Source of the DNA: CAYHDN01 sp964355425
GTDB lineage: Bacteria; Patescibacteriota; UBA1384; XYA2-FULL-43-10; CAINNR01
Assembly (NCBI GenBank): GCA_964355425.1
Contig: CAYHDN010000005.1
Span: forward strand, 1-27,545
DNA: 27,545 bases
Direction: 5' to 3'
Shown: one piece after another, positions 1 to 6,703 of the stretch
Numbering within the stretch: the stretch's first letter is position 1
Layout: each line of letters starts with the position of its first letter
Position numbers and translations under genes: made by a program
The notes under the pieces: generated by a model
What the model was told of the DNA's origin: nothing
What the model saw: the letters and a program-made list of their open reading frames with translations, nothing else
Database searches by the model: none

Positions 1-893
1 GCGGGCCGGGGTCGTGCGGCGGGCGCAGGCTGCGGCGGGCTAGCCGCCGCGGGAGCGGCGGGTGCCGGAGCCGGGGGGGCTGGCGGCGCGACAATGGTCA
101 CCGGCACCGGCGGCGCCGTCGACTGCGCACCGAGGGTCAGTGTAACGGGGGCGAAGCTGACCGGCACCAGTGCAATCCCAACGGGGCTGCCCTGCCCGGG
201 CACCGGAGCCGGCGGAATAACTGGGGTCGGATTCGCGGGCTCTATGGTGTACTCGAACTTGTTGCCACTCCCGCTGAACCTCACTCTCTCCGTGCCAGTG
301 AGACGCTGGTAGGCTTGCCGAAGCTCCCAAACCAGGTCACTCGCCCGTGTGCCCCGGGTGACGTAGGCAATGATGCCAATCGCGGTCAAGATCATTCCCG
401 TGAAGATCAACCATCCCACTTCGGACATCTTGCGGCCTCCTTGACCCGCCGTGCGGGTCGTCATAGTCTGCACAACCAGATTGTCCCTGGCGTCCACGTA
501 CGACTTCGAGACAACTCCCCACTTCTTCATCAGGCCTTCGACCCGGCCGTCTCCGCCACAGGCATAGTCGCCCTTGGCGTCACGGTCGGCACTTCTGGCC
601 AACTGCCGGGCCGCTTCATCATTGCCCGGCACGACGACGGTCTGGTGGTAGTTGCGGACAACGTTCCGCTCCCGCACCACCTTCTCACCAGCGTTGCAGG
701 CGTCGATGACGGCCTGCGGCTGGGACAGACACTTGCCGGCATTGCTGCCGACTTGCGTCTTACCTCCAACCTTGTTGACGGTCTCCTGCTTGACGACCGC
801 TCCGGGAGCATTGCTAGCCCCGGGGGAGCCGTCTTGCGCCACAACCAACGACACGCACAACACGACTGCCAAGACGATCAGTGCATATCTCAC
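1..893 (-). CDS. Secreted/membrane protein of unknown function, GC-rich, 3' end outside window
   Basis: I do not recognise this gene. It starts with GTG at 893, 7 nt after a perfect AAAGGAGG, and stays open for 297 codons to the window edge. The first 19 or so residues form a signal peptide ending VVA-QDGSP. A Cys-containing exported part follows (Cys 55, 66, 112), then a transmembrane helix at about 159-178 (SEVGWLIFTGMILTAIGIIA), a short polar domain, and a long Pro/Ala-rich tail from about residue 218. The segment AQDGSPGASNAPGAVV...GGKTQ resembles the start of the protein at 14460-15341 (AQDNEGAPAASNAPAAVV...GGKTQ), so the two are probably related at the N-terminus. Composition is far more GC-rich than the neighbouring housekeeping genes, which suggests transfer. 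It has its own consensus promoter and structured leader. Reading frame and export are well supported; the role is unknown. Confidence 0.82.
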   Translation of the reverse strand, partial: MRYALIVLAVVLCVSLVVAQDGSPGASNAPGAVVKQETVNKVGGKTQVGSNAGKCLSQPQAVIDACNAGEKVVRERNVVRNYHQTVVVPGNDEAARQLARSADRDAKGDYACGGDGRVEGLMKKWGVVSKSYVDARDNLVVQTMTTRTAGQGGRKMSEVGWLIFTGMILTAIGIIAYVTRGTRASDLVWELRQAYQRLTGTERVRFSGSGNKFEYTIEPANPTPVIPPAPVPGQGSPVGIALVPVSFAPVTLTLGAQSTAPPVPVTIVAPPAPPAPAPAAPAAASPPQPAPAARPRP

Positions 894-1104
894 GCGATCG
901 CCTCCTTTCACTCGTAATCTTGTTATTATGGCGCTTTGACGCGCCGTTTTGAAGGTGCATACAGACCCCACTTCGCGCAAGGCTACGCGGGGCTTATACA
1001 AGAAATGCGGTAAAGTGCCGCTTCAAGGCGGAGGGGGAACCTTGAAGCAGCGCTTTGCCGCACTTACCCTAGAAACTGACTTTTCCCTCGCAATTCCAGC
1101 TTAA
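894..1104 (-). promoter_or_regulatory. Structured 5' leader of the GC-rich gene at 1-893
   Basis: About 210 nt lie between the predicted transcription start (near 1104) and the GTG at 893, with no ORF. The leader contains a nested hairpin at 1009-1068: an inner 9-bp stem (1020-1028 with 1040-1048) inside an outer stem GGTAAAGTGC/GCACTTACC with one bulged A. Two further hairpins are visible, a CCCC...GGGG pair with an inner CGCG stem near 966-993 and GGCGC/GCGCC near 930-945. It could be a cis-regulatory RNA or only a stabilising leader; I match it to no known riboswitch. Confidence 0.5.
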
Positions 1105-1110
1105 CGACCC

Positions 1111-1139
1111 ATTATACCAAACCATATTGGATTTGTCAA
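1111..1139 (-). promoter_or_regulatory. Consensus sigma-70-type promoter for the 1-893 gene
   Basis: On the minus strand TTGACA (1134-1139) and TATAAT (1111-1116) are separated by exactly 17 nt, a full match to the housekeeping consensus. The predicted start is near 1104. Confidence 0.85.
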
Positions 1140-1157
1140 GAGGCAAATCAACGAAAA

Positions 1158-1187
1158 CAAAAAAATCCGCCATAAGCGGACTTTTTT
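1158..1187 (-). terminator. Intrinsic terminator after the small disordered protein
   Basis: TCCGC/GCGGA stem with a 5-nt loop, flanked by A and T tracts on both sides, so it can work in both directions. It lies just downstream of the stop at 1209. Confidence 0.8.
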
Positions 1188-1189
1188 GT

Positions 1190-1207
1190 AATTTAGAATT
1201 CTAAATT
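1190..1207. repeat. Perfect 18-bp palindrome centred on GAATTC
   Basis: AATTTAGAATTCTAAATT is its own reverse complement and sits between the stop codon at 1209 and the terminator. It may extend the terminator stem or be a protein site. Confidence 0.5.
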
Positions 1208-1208
1208 A

Positions 1209-1556
1209 TTAAACCTGTTGTCCTCCTGCAGGTGGAATCGGTGCAGTAGGATCATCAGTTGATGCCGCTGGAGCAGCTGGCGCTTCGGGGGCAACAGGAG
1301 CAGCATTTGGAACATCTTCTACCGCACCGGCACCAGCGGTGTCGGCCGGTCCGCCAGTCACTGGCTCATCTATTGACACTGGTGGAGTCGCCATCGTATC
1401 TCCGACTGTGCCAGGCACTGGAGTCGTTAGCGAATCATCTGTTGCCGTTGGTGGTGTGGTCGGCATCGTAATCGGATCCGTTCCACCCGCTGGTGGTGTT
1501 GTACTAGTTGCCTGGTCGTCACTTGCTGGCGGCATTCCTTGCATTGGAGTATCCAT
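1209..1556 (-). CDS. Small Pro/Thr/Ala-rich disordered protein
   Basis: I do not recognise this 115-residue protein. The start ATG at 1556 (MDTPMQGMPP) is chosen because GGGAGG lies 5 nt upstream; an in-frame ATG 4 codons earlier overlaps that site. The sequence is low-complexity Pro, Thr, Ala, Gly and Asp with short degenerate units such as TTPPAGG, MPTTPPTA and VAPEAPAAPAA, no Cys, no signal peptide and no membrane segment, so it is probably intrinsically disordered. It follows tgt on the same strand by about 50 nt and ends at its own terminator. A coding role is supported by the ribosome site, the continuous frame and the terminator; function is unknown. Confidence 0.7.
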   Translation of the reverse strand: MDTPMQGMPPASDDQATSTTPPAGGTDPITMPTTPPTATDDSLTTPVPGTVGDTMATPPVSIDEPVTGGPADTAGAGAVEDVPNAAPVAPEAPAAPAASTDDPTAPIPPAGGQQV

Positions 1557-1606
1557 TTTTCCTCCCATTAAATTATTTCTTACACAGCTCTATTGTCTAA
1601 AAAAAA

Positions 1607-2881
1607 TTACAATTTGTCAAATGTCCTGATTTTTCTCATCAATTCAAAATATGTCCAAAGATTATGTAAAGTTAGAAGCCGAATGCCTAAAATCTCTTTT
1701 TCCCTGATCAGGTGTGATATATAGGCCAGAGAAAATTGATTTTTGCATGCCGGACACTGACAATTTTTATCAATCGGATCTTTATCTTCCCGATATTTCG
1801 ATTTCAATAAATTAATCTCTTCAAATAGATCCCCTTCAATATTTTTTATCTTTAATCTTTTATCTTTAATCTTAGCAAACGCTACTCCGTGTCTTGCCAT
1901 TCGCGTCGGCAAAACGCAATCAAACATATCCATCCCCAGCCTTGTCGCTTTGATCAGATCATCTGGCGTTCCAACGCCCATCAAGTATCGCGGCTTATCT
2001 TTCGGCAAAGTTTTGTCCATCAGGGATACAATTTTCAACGTCTCCTTTTGGCTTTCACCAACCGCCAAACCGCCGATCGCATATCCAGGCAAGTTCAATT
2101 TAATCATTTCCTGCGCACAATACTTTCGAAGATTAGGATAAATCCCCCCTTGAATTATTCCAAACAGTGCAGGCTTCTGTTTGGTATTTGGGATTTGTAA
2201 TTTGAAATTTGTTTGATCATTGTTTCTTGTTCCTTGGAATTTGCGATCAAGATGTATCGCAGATCGCTCAAGCCAGGCAATTGAAAGTTCAACGGCTTTT
2301 TTTATTTCTGCTCGCGAAGCTTTCGACGGCGGGCAAACATCAAGCGGCATGATAATATCCGATCCAAGCGCCAATTGAATATCGACAACTTTTTCCGGCG
2401 AAAAGAAATGTTTCGATCCATCCAGATGCGATCGAAATTCCACCCCGTCATCCGTAATTTTTACCAATGATTTTTTCTGTTTGAAATTTGTTGATTGAGA
2501 TTTGGAATTTGTTTGGAAATTGGAAATTGGAAATTGGAAATTGTTTTTTCGCTCTGAGAGCGAAAAAACCTGGTATCCGCCCGAATCAGTTAAAATCGGC
2601 CCATTCCACTGATTAAATTTTGTCAGTCCGCCCCCGAATAGGGGCCCCTTTGGGGCGAATTCCTTGATCAGTTTTTCCCCGGGGCGCAAATAAAGATGAT
2701 AAGTATTACCAAGAATAATCTCCGCTCCCAATTCCCGCAACTCCCAAGGTGCAACTGATTTAACCGCGCCAACAGTCCCGACCGGCATAAAAACCGGAGT
2801 CGAAATTTTTCCATGTGATGTCGAAATAACCCCGGTGCGAAGAGAGGAGGATGTGGATTGTTTTAGTATTTTGAATTTCAT
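1607..2881 (-). CDS. tgt: Queuine/7-aminomethyl-7-deazaguanine tRNA-ribosyltransferase
   Basis: Exchanges guanine-34 of GUN-anticodon tRNAs for a queuosine precursor base. Counting from MKFKIL at 2881 (424 residues), visible hallmarks are TDSGGYQ with Asp99, the SHLDGS motif near 151, GIIQGG near 241, GGLAVGE near 270, FDCVLPTR with the nucleophile Asp321, and a zinc site C374-x-C376-xx-C379 with a His near 406. Bacterial enzymes are usually about 370 residues; this one is longer because of three in-frame, low-complexity insertions at about 113-136, 215-237 and 337-348, all encoded by AT-rich mini-repeats. All catalytic motifs remain intact. In-frame ATGs at 2893 and 2911 would add 4 or 10 residues made of a repeated sequence (MSSILAMSSIM); I prefer 2881, where family similarity begins, but no Shine-Dalgarno decides it. 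Confidence 0.95.
   Translation of the reverse strand: MKFKILKQSTSSSLRTGVISTSHGKISTPVFMPVGTVGAVKSVAPWELRELGAEIILGNTYHLYLRPGEKLIKEFAPKGPLFGGGLTKFNQWNGPILTDSGGYQVFSLSERKNNFQFPISNFQTNSKSQSTNFKQKKSLVKITDDGVEFRSHLDGSKHFFSPEKVVDIQLALGSDIIMPLDVCPPSKASRAEIKKAVELSIAWLERSAIHLDRKFQGTRNNDQTNFKLQIPNTKQKPALFGIIQGGIYPNLRKYCAQEMIKLNLPGYAIGGLAVGESQKETLKIVSLMDKTLPKDKPRYLMGVGTPDDLIKATRLGMDMFDCVLPTRMARHGVAFAKIKDKRLKIKNIEGDLFEEINLLKSKYREDKDPIDKNCQCPACKNQFSLAYISHLIREKEILGIRLLTLHNLWTYFELMRKIRTFDKL
1848..1877. repeat. AT-rich mini-repeat inside tgt (ATCTTTAATCTTTT type)
   Basis: Tandem copies of TTTTATCTTTAATC encode the KIKDKRLKIKN segment, an addition between HGVAFA and the GDLFEEIN region of Tgt. Confidence 0.6.
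2175..2245. repeat. AT-rich mini-repeat inside tgt (GGATTTGTAATTTGAAATTTG type)
   Basis: A run of near-repeats of the pattern (T)TTGGAATTTG encodes QTNFKLQIPNTK, placed just before the ALFGIIQGG motif. It keeps the frame. Similar sequence occurs at 2475-2545 and between genes at 7812-7885. Confidence 0.65.
2475..2545. repeat. AT-rich mini-repeat inside tgt (TTGGAAATTGGAAA type)
   Basis: Includes tandem GGAAATT units (about 2514-2542) and encodes NNFQFPISNFQTNSKSQSTN. It lies between DSGGYQVFSLSE and the HLDGS motif, where other Tgt proteins are shorter. Confidence 0.65.
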
Positions 2882-2882
2882 A

Positions 2883-2930
2883 ATGCTAGACATGGCTAAA
2901 ATGCTAGACATGGCTAGACAATTGTCTAGC
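2883..2930. repeat. CTAG-rich direct repeat and palindrome at the tgt start
   Basis: ATGCTAGACATGGCTA occurs at 2883-2898 and again, identical, at 2901-2916. The second copy runs into the perfect palindrome GCTAGACAATTGTCTAGC (2913-2930). Each copy supplies an in-frame ATG for tgt. CTAG is usually rare in bacterial DNA, so the cluster stands out. Confidence 0.6.
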
Positions 2931-2962
2931 TACCCCTTACAACGCCTAGCTATCGCCTTACG

Positions 2963-3010
2963 ATAACAAAAAAAGCTTGATCCATCAATGGGCCAAGCTT
3001 TTTTTGTTAT
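2963..3010 (-). terminator. Strong terminator after rplJ-rplL
   Basis: ATAACAAAAAAAGCTTG pairs with CAAGCTTTTTTTGTTAT (17 bp, 14-nt loop) right after the rplL stop codon. The A/T tracts make it functional in both directions. Confidence 0.88.
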
Positions 3011-3015
3011 GTTCC

Positions 3016-3678
3016 CTACTTCAATTCAACCGTTGCTCCGGCTTCTTCAAGTTTCTTTTTGGCCTCTTCAGCATCTTCCTTCTTCACACCTTTTAGCAAA
3101 TCCTTTGGTGCGGCTTCAACCAAGTCTTTGGCTTCTTTTAGCCCAAGATCCGGCTTGATTTCGCGAACGGCTTTAATCACTTGAATTTTCTTATCACCGG
3201 AAGCGGCGAGAACAACATCATAGGATGATTTCTCTTCGGCCTCGGCAGCTCCAGCAGCAGCGGCTCCAGTAGCGGCAACAGCGACAGGTGCAGCAGCGGA
3301 AACACCAAACCGGGCTTCGAGGTCTTTAACCAATTCAGAAAGCTCAAGAACTGAAAGATTTTCGATCTTTTCAATCAATTCTTTATACTTTCCAGACGGC
3401 TCCGGTTTTTCTTCGGCCTTAGCTGGCTCAACTTTAGCCTCTTCGGCTTTAGGCTCCTCTTTAACTTCTTCCTTGATTTCCGCAACTTCTTTCCCGACGC
3501 TTTCGGTTGGGACTCCGACCTCCGACTTCTCCTTCGGAGCGTCGGAGCTCTCCGCTTTAACTTCCTCTACTTTCTTGTCCGCCGTAGCTTTTTCTGTCGC
3601 TTCTTCGACAACTTCCGTAGCCTCTTGAACTGCTCCAATTGCTTCGTCTTTTTTTGTTTCATCCTTTTCTTCTGTCAT
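3016..3678 (-). CDS. rplL: Ribosomal protein bL12 (L7/L12) with long N-terminal extension
   Basis: The stalk protein that recruits translation factors to the 50S subunit. The usual protein begins around residue 97 here (SGKYKELIEKIENLSVLELSELV), followed by the Ala-rich hinge and the C-terminal factor-binding domain (KIQVIKAVREIKPDLGLKEAKDLVEAAP, ending GATVELK). The family is normally about 125 residues; this is 220. The extra 95 residues are Glu/Lys/Ala-rich and probably disordered, and include SDAPKEKSEVGVPTESVG at about 45-62, encoded by a palindromic repeat also present in rplA. An ATG at 3678 preceded by AAAGGA supports the long form. It follows rplJ by about 40 nt, consistent with co-transcription from the promoter at 4437-4465. 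Confidence 0.95.
   Translation of the reverse strand: MTEEKDETKKDEAIGAVQEATEVVEEATEKATADKKVEEVKAESSDAPKEKSEVGVPTESVGKEVAEIKEEVKEEPKAEEAKVEPAKAEEKPEPSGKYKELIEKIENLSVLELSELVKDLEARFGVSAAAPVAVAATGAAAAGAAEAEEKSSYDVVLAASGDKKIQVIKAVREIKPDLGLKEAKDLVEAAPKDLLKGVKKEDAEEAKKKLEEAGATVELK
3491..3556. repeat. Palindromic repeat element inside rplL
   Basis: The 66-bp unit matches 5701-5766 in rplA with two differences, both synonymous. It contains two nested palindromes, TCCCGACG...GGGA and CTCCGAC...GTCGGAG with an inner CTCC/GGAG. It is read in the same frame in both genes. Confidence 0.8.
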
Positions 3679-3717
3679 TGTATTCCTTTCTTATTTTTAC
3701 TTTTTACTTATCATTTT

Positions 3718-4230
3718 TTATTTACTGACTTGATATTGCGACAAAACATTGATTAAGCCTCTCATGTTGCCCGAAAGCACATTGACCAGTCCGGAAATTG
3801 GCGCGGCAATCGATCCGACTAACTTAGCATAAAGCTCTTCGCGGCTTGGAAGCAGTGCCAATGAATTAATGGTCGCTGTCGGGACAAATTCTTTATCGAT
3901 GATACCGCCAAGAATCTCAAGTTTTTCGTGTGCCTTACTGTAATTTTTGATTTCCTTAGAAGGAGTCACTTCGTCGTCGGAAAACGCCACAGCCAACGGC
4001 TTGGTCAAGATCTCACTTTCGATTTCAATGCCGGAGTTTTTGAGAGCAAGTTTAGCTAGAGAGTTTTTAACCACAGAAAATTGTATATCACTCTTTTCCA
4101 GCAAATTTCTAAGCTCTTCCATCTCAAAAACTGACAGACCCTGATAATCAACAATAACAGCTTTTTTCGCCTTAAAATTTTCGTCCAGCATCGAAAGCAT
4201 TGTCTCTTTTTGTTCACGTGTTTTTGCCAT
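3718..4230 (-). CDS. rplJ: Ribosomal protein uL10
   Basis: Base of the 50S stalk; binds 23S rRNA and carries L7/L12 dimers on its C-terminal helix. The 170-residue product has typical features: MAKTREQKETMLSMLDENFKAKKAVIVDYQGLSVFEMEELRNLL, SVVKNSLAKLAL, and a C-terminal amphipathic helix (SGLVNVLSGNMRGLINVLSQYQ) for L12 binding. Length is normal. It is the first gene of the rplJ-rplL unit, preceded by an L10-leader-like RNA and a clear promoter. No Shine-Dalgarno is obvious before the ATG at 4230. Unlike rplA and rplL it carries no repeat insertion. Confidence 0.96.
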   Translation of the reverse strand: MAKTREQKETMLSMLDENFKAKKAVIVDYQGLSVFEMEELRNLLEKSDIQFSVVKNSLAKLALKNSGIEIESEILTKPLAVAFSDDEVTPSKEIKNYSKAHEKLEILGGIIDKEFVPTATINSLALLPSREELYAKLVGSIAAPISGLVNVLSGNMRGLINVLSQYQVSK

Positions 4231-4430
4231 TTTTGTCTTTTATAAATAAATAATCGGCGCTTCCGCCGACTTTACCCAGCCCTTTCATAACCTAAAAGAT
4301 AAATAATATCTCAAGTGATGATTGAAGCTGTTACATTTCGCCAGCTCTTTACAATAAAGGGCTAGGTCCTGCGCCGGTCTTAAGTTTACCCAGAGTCGTA
4401 AAACGACGAGGGGCCGACGGTCTTTGGAAT
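4231..4430 (-). promoter_or_regulatory. Ribosomal L10 leader RNA
   Basis: The 200-nt leader of rplJ contains the arrangement typical of L10 leaders: CCAAAGACCGTCGG, a GC-rich stem region with CGTCG/CGACG near 4396-4416, and ACCGGCGCAGGACC. In this family L10(L12)4 binds the leader and represses its own operon. The predicted start near 4430 lies just before the CCAAAGACC part. Assigned from motif recollection and position; a covariance search would settle it. Confidence 0.7.
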
Positions 4431-4436
4431 AAACTT

Positions 4437-4465
4437 ATGTTATCAAAAGGTTTTTAGAAAGTCAA
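4437..4465 (-). promoter_or_regulatory. Promoter of rplJ-rplL
   Basis: TTGACT (4460-4465) and TAACAT (4437-4442) on the minus strand with a 17-nt spacer. Confidence 0.75.
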
Positions 4466-4491
4466 CACTTGAACCGAATCTGAAAATTACT

Positions 4492-4595
4492 TGTAGATCA
4501 GGCTTTAGCCTGTTACGCGCACGCTGAAGCGTGACCTACGGTTGATTAATGTAGACCACAATTTATTGTGTTAACAAGCTAAAGCTTGGTCTACA
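4492..4595. repeat. Two REP-like palindromic repeats
   Basis: First unit, 4492-4539: GTAG...CTAC arms enclosing two tight hairpins, CAGGCT/AGCCTG (4499-4512) and CACGCT/AGCGTG (4520-4533). Second unit, 4550-4595: TGTAGACCA/TGGTCTACA arms around an ACAAGCTAAAGCTTGG core. The same core recurs at 10654-10670. The remaining 4596-4669 shows no gene or structure I can support. Confidence 0.7.
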
Positions 4596-4669
4596 GGCAG
4601 TTTCTGGACCCGGAGTTCTATGATATAAAAACCGCCAACCACAGAGTCGGATTGACGATTGGATGTCCC

Positions 4670-4978
4670 CTATCGTTTACGCATTGTTGCGTATCTAAGC
4701 GCAATGGTGCCCACCAACAACGCACAGCTTACTGCCCATAATACTTCGGCTGTGGAGGTGGCAACCCCAAAGATCAACACTATTTTGGGGTTTTCGACTA
4801 TGAAGCGGTATGCTAGAATCGATCCGTTAAGCCCTAAAAGAAGTGCTATCAACAGCCCCCACCATTTATTTATTCTCACTTCTTTCACCAGCTTTCTTTG
4901 AAGGTATATTCTTATTATACCAGAAGCCATTAATAAACACAACACAAAAAAAAATGACCCTGTTGTTTTCAGGATCAT
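4670..4978 (-). CDS. Small three-helix membrane protein of unknown function
   Basis: I do not recognise this 102-residue protein. It has three hydrophobic segments: about 9-24 (FFFVLCLLMASGIIRI), 40-60 (WWGLLIALLLGLNGSILAYRF) and 66-93 (IVLIFGVATSTAEVLWAVSCALLVGTIA), with Lys/Arg-rich connections (QRKLVKEVR, MRKR tail) that place them in the membrane. The ATG at 4978 has GGGAG 3 nt upstream. It lies between rplA and the L10 leader on the same strand, an unusual place since rplA normally adjoins rplJ. Membrane location is well supported; no function can be assigned. Confidence 0.7.
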   Translation of the reverse strand: MILKTTGSFFFVLCLLMASGIIRIYLQRKLVKEVRINKWWGLLIALLLGLNGSILAYRFIVENPKIVLIFGVATSTAEVLWAVSCALLVGTIALRYATMRKR

Positions 4979-4984
4979 TTCTCC

Positions 4985-5061
4985 CGCTCGTTCCCGCCCA
5001 CAGGGTAAATTCCGACGGGAATCTATTCAACTATTTTGGATCCCCGACTACTCGGGGATGA
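4985..5061. repeat. Palindromic repeats between rplA and the membrane gene
   Basis: GGATCCCCGA-CTAC-TCGGGGATGA (5038-5061) forms a tight hairpin and may serve as an rplA terminator, although no T tract follows. A second unit with TTCCCG/CGGGAA arms lies at 4991-5021. A variant of the first unit occurs in frame inside cysS at 19055-19077. Confidence 0.65.
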
Positions 5062-5066
5062 CTTCG

Positions 5067-5867
5067 TTATTTCGGTATTTCCACTTTCACGCTTGGGCCC
5101 ATTGTCGAGGCCAAATATAGCGCCGAGACTTTATTTTTCGGCATAATTTTAAGAATCGCGGCCAAATTATCTTTAATCTTTTCCTTGCCCCAAGAAACTT
5201 TAGCCAAACCTAAGTGAATGTTTTTCTGATCGTCTTGCTTGTATTCGACTTTACCTGATTTAAATTCCTTCATTGCTTCTTTGGTGTTTTCGACTACCGT
5301 GCCGGACTTTGGCGATGGCATTAAACCCTTTGGACCAAGAATCTTAGCAACGGCCGCTAATTTTGGCATTGTGCTAGGAGCGGCAATTAAAATATCAAAG
5401 TCCAATTTATTGGCTTTAATTTTTGAAATGATGTCTTCAGCGTTGGCATCAGTAACTTCAACGACTTTCTTTTGTTTCGGTGCACCAGACGGAAGAATGG
5501 TTGTCCCGCGGATGTTGGCAACGGCTAATTTGGCGTGAACTTCAACAGTGGCGTCAAAACTACTTGTTGAGGTTTGCAGAACTTTATCGATTGCCTCGTC
5601 GATAGAGTACACCTTATCTTTCTCAATTTTTGCTTTGGCGGCAAAATACTTTTTACCATGAGCCGGCTTACTTGATTTCTTGACCGAGGTTTTTTTATCT
5701 TTCCCGACGCTTTCGGTCGGGACTCCGACCTCCGACTTCTCCTTTGGAGCGTCGGAGCTCTCCGCTTTTTCTTCCTCTAGCTCCTTCTTCGCTTCCTCTA
5801 CCTCTTTCTTAACTGTTGATTCATCAATGATTTCGTCCGAAACCATCTCTTTTACTCGCTGTGCCAT
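5067..5867 (-). CDS. rplA: Ribosomal protein uL1 with N-terminal extension
   Basis: Forms the L1 stalk of the 50S subunit that assists exit of deacylated tRNA and often represses its own mRNA. The family region starts about residue 71 (GKKYFAAKAKIEKDKVYSIDEAIDKV) and includes the typical LGPKGLMPSPKSGTV stretch and the GKVEYKQDDQKNIHLGLAKVSW segment. The product is 266 residues against about 230 normally. The first 70 residues are an acidic/Lys-rich extension holding SDAPKEKSEVGVPTESVG at 38-55, identical to that in rplL and encoded by the same palindromic repeat. Start at 5867 with AAAGGAGCAC before ATG. No rplK lies upstream; pth does, so the usual rplK-rplA-rplJ-rplL order is broken. Confidence 0.95.
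   Translation of the reverse strand: MAQRVKEMVSDEIIDESTVKKEVEEAKKELEEEKAESSDAPKEKSEVGVPTESVGKDKKTSVKKSSKPAHGKKYFAAKAKIEKDKVYSIDEAIDKVLQTSTSSFDATVEVHAKLAVANIRGTTILPSGAPKQKKVVEVTDANAEDIISKIKANKLDFDILIAAPSTMPKLAAVAKILGPKGLMPSPKSGTVVENTKEAMKEFKSGKVEYKQDDQKNIHLGLAKVSWGKEKIKDNLAAILKIMPKNKVSALYLASTMGPSVKVEIPK
5701..5766. repeat. Palindromic repeat element inside rplA
   Basis: Second copy of the 66-bp unit at 3491-3556. Here the first palindrome is complete: TCCCGAC-GCTTTCG-GTCGGGA. Confidence 0.8.
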
Positions 5868-5887
5868 GTGCTCCTTTCAGTCGCAAA

Positions 5888-5961
5888 CTACTAATATACC
5901 AATCTCTCGAATATACTAATTGAATTCCATTCGTACATTAGGTAAATTCGTATATTAGTAG
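5888..5961. repeat. Inverted repeat with 12-bp arms upstream of rplA
   Basis: CTACTAATATAC (5888-5899) and GTATATTAGTAG (5950-5961) are exact reverse complements. The inner part holds further ATTAG/CTAAT and TTCG/CGAA words. The left arm contains TATATT, a possible extended -10 for rplA. Confidence 0.7.
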
Positions 5962-5965
5962 TTGA

Positions 5966-6580
5966 TTATATTTCAAATGTTGTTGCTGTCAATTCTTTTC
6001 TGCCGGTCAGGCAGTCAATAATTATGTCAATTGATTTGATAATCATCTTATTAATTGTTGGTTTTTCCCGGCTGGTGAATTTTTCTAAGACAAAAATTTT
6101 CGCTTCTGGTTTTTCATATGGGTGATCGGAGTTTGTTGTCCCAATTTTGTGATTGGCAATGCCAATTCGTAGCCTGGTAAATTGATCAGTCCCGAGGCCC
6201 AGGGCGATACTTTCCAAGCCTTTGTGGCCGCCACTAGAGCCGGCAAGCCGAACGCGGCTCATTCCTAGCGGTAAATCTAGGTCGTCAGAGATGACAAACA
6301 AATCTTCAATCCGAGACTTATAAAAAGCAATAATTTTGCTCACTGAATTACCGGATAAATTCATAAAGGTTGACGGTTTAACTAGAATATACTTCTCGCC
6401 GGCGATTTGTGTCTCGGCAATCTCGGCTTTAAATTTTCGATTGCTAGTAAACTTCAGCTCTTTCCCAACCGGGTTAAGGCGCCGATGCTTTGCCAGCATA
6501 TCAATAAACTCGAACCCGACATTGTGCCGCGTGCCCAAATATTGTTTACCTGGATTGCCCAACCCTATGATTATCTTCAT
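5966..6580 (-). CDS. pth: Peptidyl-tRNA hydrolase
   Basis: Cleaves peptidyl-tRNA released from stalled ribosomes. The protein starts with the classical MKIIIGLGNPGKQYLGTRHNVGFEF (catalytic His19, Asn9), then KPSTFMNLSGNSV, SDDLDLPLGMSRVRLAGSSGGHKGLESI and RLRIGI, all family motifs. At 204 residues it is normal length. The start ATG at 6580 is preferred over an upstream in-frame TTG because the family begins at MKII; no Shine-Dalgarno is visible. The 120 bp upstream to ybaB contains AT-rich near-repeats of AAAGT(C)TATAAAGTCC type. Confidence 0.95.
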   Translation of the reverse strand: MKIIIGLGNPGKQYLGTRHNVGFEFIDMLAKHRRLNPVGKELKFTSNRKFKAEIAETQIAGEKYILVKPSTFMNLSGNSVSKIIAFYKSRIEDLFVISDDLDLPLGMSRVRLAGSSGGHKGLESIALGLGTDQFTRLRIGIANHKIGTTNSDHPYEKPEAKIFVLEKFTSREKPTINKMIIKSIDIIIDCLTGRKELTATTFEI

Positions 6581-6703
6581 AATAAACAAGTTAAAAGTTT
6601 ATAAAGTCCTTAAAGTCTGTAAAGTGTAAGGAGTTAGAATTTATGATGGTGAATTCCATGGACTTTCAATTTTATGGACTTGTGACTTTCTACTCGCCTA
6701 AAT

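Noticed and set aside
315..917. Plus-strand open frame opposite the GC-rich gene at 1-893
   Set aside because: No ribosome site and no promoter on that strand; the minus strand has signal peptide, perfect ribosome site and promoter. GC-rich DNA gives long chance frames, as also seen opposite 9769-10446 and 14460-16453.
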